A DNA stretch of 64,000 nt from Neoscytalidium dimidiatum (lineage: Eukaryota; Ascomycota; Dothideomycetes; Botryosphaeriales; Botryosphaeriaceae), in NCBI GenBank assembly GCA_037367355.1, contig CM074703.1, positions 1,860,001 through 1,924,000 of the forward strand. The letters run 5' to 3'. The notes under the pieces are model-generated. The model was given only the letters and a program-made list of their open reading frames with translations, searched no databases and was not told the DNA's origin. Shown here piece after piece: positions 57,428 to 64,000 of the stretch (position 1 is the stretch's first letter; every line of letters begins with the position of its first letter). A program made the translations under genes and the position numbers.

Positions 57428-60400
57428 CTAACCCTCATCTACGGCTACACCGAGCTCTTCGCCGTTGGATGCGCCAGGACCCTTGAAGAGGTAGTCAAGT
57501 TCATCCTTATCATGACCAGCGTCTTGCTGGTTGTCCCTGACCACATCTTGGTTGCCCCCGATCACATTCCGGTCGTCACCAGCCTCCTCCTGGTTGTTTC
57601 CAACGGCCGCATAGCTGAAGTCAAAGTCGATCTCAGGCATGTCGCGAAGAAGCTCTTCGGCCTCAGTAACGGTGATCACGCTCTCGCCAACAGCCTCCTG
57701 ACCGATTGAAACACGTTCCTGGACGCCGACAATGGCAGCCTCGGTTTCGCCACCCATGGCCATCAAATGCCCCCCAACGGCCTCCAAGTTCTCCCCAATG
57801 GCATCCTGGCCATGCACACCAGCCTCCTGCTGCTGAAGAGGATGAGCAGATACATGAGTATCAGCAGCCGGTATCTCGACAAACGCAGGAAGGTTGCCTC
57901 CAACAGCGACACAGTTCTCGGCGACAGCCAGCTCTCCTTGACTAGCAACCTCCTGGTTCGCGCCAACAGCATCCTGGCCTGCGATAAGAGTGTTCTGAGT
58001 GTTGTTGATAGCAGTCAGGTTGTCACCAACGATTTTCTGACCTTGATGAGTGACCTGCGGGTTTGCTCTAACATTGTTCTGCTCTTGGAGAGGACTAGTG
58101 GGCCCAGACACACTGGCAACAATAGCAGCAGGGACATGAATGCCACCAGTCGTAGAGAGGTGTGTAGGAGCATGCTTGGCAGTAGAAGCAGCACTGCCAG
58201 TAGAATCCGGGCGTTTAGCGGCAGTCGTACTGCCTGAAACATCATGAAGACCAGTAATAGCAAGGCCAATAGGAGCAGGCGTGCGAGGAACCACAAACGG
58301 TTTGGTCCTCTCGCTCTGGTTCTTCGGCGGCGGGCCGTTTGGCAACCACATCAGGCGAGTATCGTGAGGCAAGACGAACATCCCGTTGCAGACCTGGCAC
58401 TTCCAAGCATACTCAACACCAGTCGTAACCGGATTGACTAAACACTCGGCGCACATGTTCATCTCCACCTCTAGAGCATCTGTCATGGACTTCTGCGACA
58501 ATTCGACCATCAAGCCCTCCAGATGCGCGCGGCGATGGTTTAGGCAGCGAGGGATGTCCCATTGGCAGGTGCACTGCTGCAAGAATGTGGCGTTCTGCAT
58601 GCAATTCTCACAGAGCTTGTCCCACGCAGAACCGCGGACGAGCTTTGCAAGCTCGGGCGTATTGGCTAAGGCGTTTTCATGCTGGCAGATGCAGGCTGGG
58701 CACATCATGTGCTTGACCGGTGGCTCTTTTGCGTCCATGAGGGTCTCTGGGCACTCGACGCAGGCAAAGGAGGCGACACCAGCCTGGGAATGGTCCTGGA
58801 GGCTGTGCGCCTCATCACAACGGACAATCTGGCGATCTTCTATCTTATTAGGATAGTCTGGGCGAAGCGAGACGTTATCCTCATTGAGAGCATTCCACAT
58901 GGTCTCCGTCATATTGAGTCTCTCCCGGCCGAAATGGTGGAGGGCAGAGTGCACCTTTAGGAACCTCTTCTCGCTCTTGAAGTCCTGCGGAAATTTCCTC
59001 TTCAGCCAGGAACGCGTCACCTTGTTGGCCTTGAAAGCATTGGGCGGAGGATGAGCAACATGGTAGGCGACCGAGCGGACATTACGGACCACATCGATGT
59101 CGTAATTGTCCACGCTACTGTCCCAGTGCTGTGGTATGTTCACCGGAGAGTGTGTTATGGCCCCACCCTGTCTAGACTTGCTGAGACTCTCTGGGATCGC
59201 ACTGTTGTGCCGCACTTTCTTTGGCGGAGAAGGGCTGTGATCGCCTGTGGCTGCATACCCTTGACGTAGCTGCGGAGGCGCATCTTCGAGCCTCCTCTTC
59301 TGGGGAAGATTTGTGCGGCTCACCTTGTTCGCATTTTGCTCATGTTCTTGTGTGAAATTGCTGGGAGGGGTGACGGAGGTGCTGCTGCGGGCAACGTCGG
59401 AACGATAATTGACAGTACTCGTGTAAGGTGTCAGTCCATGACCGACCACATTGTTTTGCTGCTGCAGTCCATCAGCGATGGAATTGCTCTGCAGCTGGCT
59501 TCCATATGCAATGTCATGCTCCACGTACGGCGAATGATTGACAATGCTGGTCTGCGGAAGCTGCGCAATACTGCGTTGCTGAGAAGAAGCGTGAGCGAGC
59601 GCGATATCATGGAGCTGAGCCATATGACTGCCGACGCTGGGATTCGTGCTGATACCATGCTGTGGAGAACGCGCATACTCAGAGATGCCGCCCAAAAGCT
59701 GGTGCTGCTGTCCAATCGTGTGGTCCTGCAATGGCGGAGTTGAGACTGAATGACTCCGCTGCAACTCGCGTGCGTGGCCGACAACAGCATTCTGCGAGTA
59801 TGATGCAGTTTCGGCACCACTGTTCCGGAGATGCGCACCAAAAGTGCTGTTGATAGCTTGCTGGCCGTAAGGACTGCTACCGGTCTCTTTGTGCGGATAC
59901 TGTTCGTGTTGAGCGTTACTGCGCTGGAAATTGACTTGCTGAACTTCATGCGAATGCGAAGCATACTGGTGCTGGGGATTGTTGTGCTGAGGATTGCCAT
60001 GGCGGTTATTGTTGGGGTGGGTATCGCGGGGTTGGAAGTTGCTGTGCTGAACACTGTCATACTGGACATTGTTTTGCTGGGTATTTCCGTGCTGCGAGGC
60101 CGTGATAGGACCATTGTAATGGTGTTGCTGTCCATATGCATACCCAAAGGCATTTTGATGAGAAGGTGCCTGGGGTACATACTGGATGTTACGGTCCTGC
60201 AAAGAAGCCGGGAGGCCGCTGTGGTTGTGGCGCTGCTGCTGTCCGTGCGACTGCCTAACAAAATTGTTCTGTTGGTTCGGCACGTTTTGAACAATGCGGT
60301 CCTGAGAGGGCATAGAAGGGCTGGTGGAGTAGCTCTGTAACCTGTCTGAATGGCCACCGGCATTGTCCTGCAGCTGTGGCGCGCGTTCAACGGAATCGTC

Positions 60401-60931
60401 GAACATATGAGGCGCCTGAGGTACATAACGATGTTGACCGTTGGGAGTGTGAGTCTCATGACCATACGAATTGCTGAAAGACGCAGCAGACCCATTCAGA
60501 GTACCATTGAAGGAATAGGGCGCGTGGTGAGCCATCCATTCTAACACACTTGGAGCATTGTTTGCGGTTTCGTTCCCGGAGGTGGTATTATGGTCGCGGT
60601 TATGACCAAGATCGTTGACGGTATCGACCAGAACTGGATGAACCGGCCATGCAGGTGCATGACTGAAATTGTTCGGTGCGTTGTTGCCTCCTCGGTGAGT
60701 GTTTGCGTATAAGGCGCTGTTCTGCTGGCCCAACGTGTACTGGCTGGACTCTTGAATGGAATGAGGTGCGTGGCTGAAGGCGTTCGAACTGCCAGGTGAG
60801 CTGCTATTGCTGTGGACTTGCGACGACGGAGCGTGCTGGGCAACGTTGCCAGTCTTGAGAGGCGCGCTGCTCAATGCGGAAGTCGCCATGTGGGTACTTC
60901 CATTGGAGACGCTGTCCATGACGCTGTCCAT
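57428..60931 (-). CDS. RCDE-4: large cysteine-rich putative zinc-binding protein, unknown function
   Basis: Single exon, 1167 aa. Residues 1-600 are Gln/Asn/His/Ser-rich and disordered. The shared module spans about 622-860: AHPPPNAFKANKVTRSWLK, HHFGRERLNMTETMWNAL, EDRQIVRCDEAHS (704), MCPACI, LCENCM, CTCQWDIPRCLNHRRAHLE, MCAECLVNP and WKCQVCNGMFVLP. The C-terminal 250 residues form an irregular repeat of short G/N units (GQDAVGANQ, AVGGNL, GQDAIGENLEAVGG, GQEAVGES, VIGGNQDVVRDNQ). It is the longest of the four RCDE proteins. Prion-like N-terminus plus zinc core suggest an RNA- or chromatin-associated scaffold; that is inference only. Confidence 0.8.
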   Translation of the reverse strand: MDSVMDSVSNGSTHMATSALSSAPLKTGNVAQHAPSSQVHSNSSSPGSSNAFSHAPHSIQESSQYTLGQQNSALYANTHRGGNNAPNNFSHAPAWPVHPVLVDTVNDLGHNRDHNTTSGNETANNAPSVLEWMAHHAPYSFNGTLNGSAASFSNSYGHETHTPNGQHRYVPQAPHMFDDSVERAPQLQDNAGGHSDRLQSYSTSPSMPSQDRIVQNVPNQQNNFVRQSHGQQQRHNHSGLPASLQDRNIQYVPQAPSHQNAFGYAYGQQHHYNGPITASQHGNTQQNNVQYDSVQHSNFQPRDTHPNNNRHGNPQHNNPQHQYASHSHEVQQVNFQRSNAQHEQYPHKETGSSPYGQQAINSTFGAHLRNSGAETASYSQNAVVGHARELQRSHSVSTPPLQDHTIGQQHQLLGGISEYARSPQHGISTNPSVGSHMAQLHDIALAHASSQQRSIAQLPQTSIVNHSPYVEHDIAYGSQLQSNSIADGLQQQNNVVGHGLTPYTSTVNYRSDVARSSTSVTPPSNFTQEHEQNANKVSRTNLPQKRRLEDAPPQLRQGYAATGDHSPSPPKKVRHNSAIPESLSKSRQGGAITHSPVNIPQHWDSSVDNYDIDVVRNVRSVAYHVAHPPPNAFKANKVTRSWLKRKFPQDFKSEKRFLKVHSALHHFGRERLNMTETMWNALNEDNVSLRPDYPNKIEDRQIVRCDEAHSLQDHSQAGVASFACVECPETLMDAKEPPVKHMMCPACICQHENALANTPELAKLVRGSAWDKLCENCMQNATFLQQCTCQWDIPRCLNHRRAHLEGLMVELSQKSMTDALEVEMNMCAECLVNPVTTGVEYAWKCQVCNGMFVLPHDTRLMWLPNGPPPKNQSERTKPFVVPRTPAPIGLAITGLHDVSGSTTAAKRPDSTGSAASTAKHAPTHLSTTGGIHVPAAIVASVSGPTSPLQEQNNVRANPQVTHQGQKIVGDNLTAINNTQNTLIAGQDAVGANQEVASQGELAVAENCVAVGGNLPAFVEIPAADTHVSAHPLQQQEAGVHGQDAIGENLEAVGGHLMAMGGETEAAIVGVQERVSIGQEAVGESVITVTEAEELLRDMPEIDFDFSYAAVGNNQEEAGDDRNVIGGNQDVVRDNQQDAGHDKDELDYLFKGPGASNGEELGVAVDEG

Positions 60932-62137
60932 TTGTCCGTTAGGCAGAGCTTGTATCTTGTTAGAGGGCCGCCGCGAAAGTGGCCGTGTGAAGGGTATATT
61001 GCCCTGGTATGGCGAGGAAAGGGCAGTGTTTTGGCTTGCAAGGTCAAGAAACGACTGTTAGTGTGACAGGATTATGTGAGTAGGAGCGGGCTGGGAGGTA
61101 GGCGAAGAAGGGCGAAGAAGTAGTTTTGGCCAGTTCAGATCGAGTCTTAACACATAAGAGGCAGGAGCGGTCCGACGAACGGTCACAAACTGGGAAAGCG
61201 CATGGAAATGCGAGCCATTCACTATCTCCGCGCGCGTCAATGACTTCACCCAAACTGCTGTAGTGTCCAAGGCCAAGAATATGGTCACTATACTTCGTGG
61301 CTATCATACCATGCCATGTTAACACGTCTGTCCGAAATTTTTTGTGGGCGCATTGTTTACCCATCTTGACCTCTTATGATACAATAACTATCCAACATAC
61401 ATCTTGTTCTGCATCAGCTGTTACCGGGCGGCTAAGAATGTCAAGTCTCTTGGCTATCCCGGTCGACATTCCGCGCCATTATTTATTGTACCGCTGTGCT
61501 CTTCCTCGGCCAGTGTTGACCGTGACAAGGATCCATATACGGTTCCAAGATTACATAAGAGATATCTTTGCTGTCCAATACAGACTGACAAGTAGTAGTT
61601 TGGTTACACACGCACGCGGAGATTGATACAATTACTGTTCTGCGTGTCCTGCAGAGGCTTGCCTTTCGTCATCCTGATCTGAATTGCTACCTGACGGAGA
61701 AGTCGAGGTGACGATGAATTCACAGGTGAAGCACCACATGGTAACCTCGAGATCCGCGGCGTACATTCTTACGAGAGCCGAACAGTGAAGTCTTATAAGC
61801 TACGTCTATTTAATGCAAAATTTAAATTTACAACAGACGGCGGCGTTGGGGTGTACACAGATGGAGCTGGAGCCATGCTTGCCAGCGCAGATAAGCACAG
61901 AGGGATGCACCTGAAGCTAAGGCAATGGTTCAGAGATGCATGTTATTAGTGTTCCTGACCGCTAAAGTCCATAAGATGACTGGTTTTCACTCTGCAGTAG
62001 TTCAACGAATAAAACATTCGATCGTAACTTTTCATAACCTCTCCACCAAACAGAACCGCTATACTCCACGCTCCATATCCAATTTTCTACTCACAGACTC
62101 CTCATTCATGTTCTGACAATGAAACCAACCACCGTAT
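60932..62137. other. Intergenic stretch RCDE-4 / xylitol dehydrogenase
   Basis: Holds the RCDE-4 promoter and the xylitol dehydrogenase 3' region. No other gene or repeat recognised. Confidence 0.45.
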
Positions 62138-63523
62138 CTAATTCGGACCCTCAATGAGCCATTTAATACCGTTGCCTTGCTTGACGTTGCTAAAAGCCTC
62201 CTCCGCTCCCTCAAAGCTGACCTTCTTGCTAATAAGCTCCTTGACACTCAGCTTCCCGGAAGCGATCATGTCAACGGCAAGCTGGTAATCGCCGGATGAG
62301 TAACGGAAGCTGCCCGTGACGTGCAGCTCCTTCGCGCACAGAGCACCGATGGGGAAAGTGATATCAGGCTACACGATACCGTTAGCACCTCTGCAAAAAC
62401 CCCACACAAAAACACATAAAACCTACCTTGCCCATACCACCCTGTGTAAACCTGCCGCCGACCCTGGCGACGTGAATGGCCGTCTGAATGCAAACCTCGG
62501 CGCCGCTCGCGTCGATCACGACGTCGGCACCGGGCCCCAAGCCGGCCTCTTCAATCAGCTTCTTCGCATTTTCCTCGGGTGTCACCTTGGCGCTCGTAAA
62601 CGCATGCGTCGCCGCATACCCCTGCGCAAACTTCAACCTCTCCTCGTTCACATCGACCGCCACGACCTTCGTCGCGCCAAACACCTCGCGCGCGACCTTG
62701 CAGCACAGCAAGCCGATCGGGCCGGCCCCGAAAACGACGACGCTCTCCCCCGGCACGACCTTCGCCATGCGACAGATGTGCACGCCGACGCTCGCGGGCT
62801 CGACCAGCGCGCCCTCCTCCAGGCTCACGTTGTCGGGCAGCTTGTAGCAAAAGTCCTCCGGGAGGGTGTAGTACTTGGCGAGGGTGCCGTCGAAGGGCGG
62901 GGTGGCGGCGAAGGCCATGTCGGCGCACAGGTTGTAGTGGCCCTCCTTGCAGCGCACGCAGCGGCGGCACGGGATGCCCGGCTCCATGGCCACGCGGTCG
63001 CCCGGCTTGAGCGTCTTCACCGCGCTGCCGACGCTGTGCACCACGCCGGACGACTCGTGGCCCAGGACCATGGGGGCTTCGACGACGAAGGCGCCGATGC
63101 GGCCGTGGACCCAGTAGTGGACCTGGACGATGGCGGGGGGCGAGATGTCAGATACGACTTGGCGCGGGGAGAAATATATTGGGTGGGGAGACTGTGGTCA
63201 GAGGTGGCTGCTGGAGGTACGTACATCGCTGCCGCAGATTCCGGTGTATTTGACGTTGACCTGGGAGCGTGGTGTTAGCGTGGTGTGAACTCGAGGAGAG
63301 AGGGAAAAAAAAAATCTCCCAGCGCAGGGCGGCTGCGGGGGGACGGGACGAAACTCACAATCACATCGTGCTCGCTCTTGAGCTGTGGGACGGGCCTGTC
63401 TTCGTACTTGACGGTCCCCGGCTTCTCGAGGACGAAGGAAAGGTTCTGTTGAACCGTGATAGCGCATTAGCGGTGGGATGATGCAGGATTGGCGGGGTTT
63501 TGCGGTCTAGCTACCTGAGCCAT
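62138..63523 (-). CDS. xdhA: Xylitol dehydrogenase (D-xylulose reductase), zinc MDR family
   Basis: Five exons: 63523-63515, 63445-63359, 63260-63225, 63122-62427, 62368-62138; 352 aa, the usual length. Oxidises xylitol to D-xylulose with NAD+ in the cytosolic pentose pathway. Signatures: [11 protein letters not shown] (catalytic Zn Cys), GHESSGVV (Zn His and Glu), structural-zinc cysteines in [17 protein letters not shown], the VEPASVGVH block, and the Rossmann [13 protein letters not shown]; the Asp in [11 protein letters not shown] fits NAD+ preference. The C-terminus IKWLIEGPN is typical. The first exon codes only MAQ. L-arabinitol or sorbitol dehydrogenase are alternatives, less likely from the N-terminus [19 protein letters not shown]. 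Confidence 0.9.
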
Positions 63524-64000
63524 TGTGATAAGCGAATTGAGTATCACTGGAATGCAACTGAGCGTGTAAGAATGTATAGTATGATAGAGGGAAGGGAGGA
63601 ACGTAGAAGCCTAGCTGGTTTCGAGAAAGGAGGGGGAGGTGGAAAGAAGACAATATGATCCCAGCGAGCATCATGCGAGAGACGCGTTCCCCCACCACAC
63701 GGCGCGACGGCGGAGCTGTGACGTTGAGCGGGTCCCCCGGTGGGCGCGGGCGGGAAACTATACCATTGGCGGTTATTCCGGTCTTGAGATGGAATATCCC
63801 ACAGGCGTAATCCACCCGCCCACTTTAGCCGCCACGGCAGCAAGTATCGCGAGCGCTCCCGAAAAGGGTCCGACTTGCGGATCTAGCTCTATTGCTTCTA
63901 CTTCTATGTGATCTAAGCGTCTTATCTTGTGATGCTGAATGAAAAGCCACCAAAAGATTCTAGAACGAATTCTGCCCAAACCCGCTAACGAAAATTCCGA
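63524..64000. promoter_or_regulatory. Xylitol dehydrogenase promoter
   Basis: Upstream region of the gene to the left. A GGCTAA hexamer (the binding core of XlnR/AraR-type pentose regulators) reads on the gene's strand at 63830-63825, about 300 bp from the ATG. A single six-base match is weak evidence. No gene is visible before the window end. Confidence 0.3.

Noticed and set aside
1..64000. CRISPR arrays, operons, riboswitches or bacterial insertion sequences
   Set aside because: Spliced genes and fungal families throughout; no direct-repeat array or prokaryotic mobile element was seen.

Overview
The window reads as nuclear DNA of a filamentous ascomycete (Pezizomycotina; Dothideomycetes is my best guess). 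Genes have short introns (48 to about 250 bp, GT...CTRAY...AG). The proteins include an RPB1 with a YSPTSPS tail, a twin CX9C Cmc1, a fungal Ies4, a Zn2Cys6 regulator, a CYP65-like P450 and a xylitol dehydrogenase. Most exon joins given here were checked by hand for reading frame, and the summed exon lengths divide by three.

Layout. 0-5.5 kb: CMC1, TAF9 (convergent), an alanine-tRNA-like locus with insertions, an EthD-like protein, and a G-patch nucleolar protein (TMA23/GPATCH4-like). 5.5-11.3 kb is accessory: three small cysteine-rich genes share the strict start M-C-x-Y-x6-C-G-[C/H]-x8-C, with an erythromycin-esterase-family pseudogene among them. 11.9-32 kb is housekeeping: THG1, RPB1 (minus) divergent from SWD1, a 4 kb gene-poor stretch, IES4, and the GID/CTLH subunit VID30/GID1. 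33.9-36.4 kb: an MFS transporter with a 21-Asn tract.

39-63.5 kb: every gene is on the minus strand. It holds four members of a cysteine-rich family I do not recognise (called RCDE-1 to RCDE-4), interleaved with an intact CYP65-like P450, a second P450 that is a pseudogene, a Zn2Cys6 regulator and, at the end, xylitol dehydrogenase. The four RCDE proteins share an N-terminal HPPxxAF...W module, an invariant R-C-D-E, and a comb of CxxC, CxC and CLxH motifs able to bind about three zinc ions. This is the best candidate for something undescribed.

At least eight copies of a 65-87 bp hairpin element (TIR about TTGAAGCAGYCRTCCGGAYG) are dispersed in intergenic DNA, inside two of the three introns of the MFS gene, and inside the P450 pseudogene. 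They look like a small non-autonomous MITE family.

Functional links: RPB1, TAF9, SWD1 (Set1/COMPASS) and IES4 (INO80) belong to Pol II transcription and chromatin, THG1 to tRNA maturation, CMC1 to mitochondrial respiratory assembly, and GID1 to ubiquitin-dependent control of gluconeogenic enzymes. These neighbours are ordinary housekeeping genes rather than an operon-like unit. The P450, P450 pseudogene, Zn2Cys6 factor and RCDE genes could be an eroded accessory cluster, but no backbone synthase is present.
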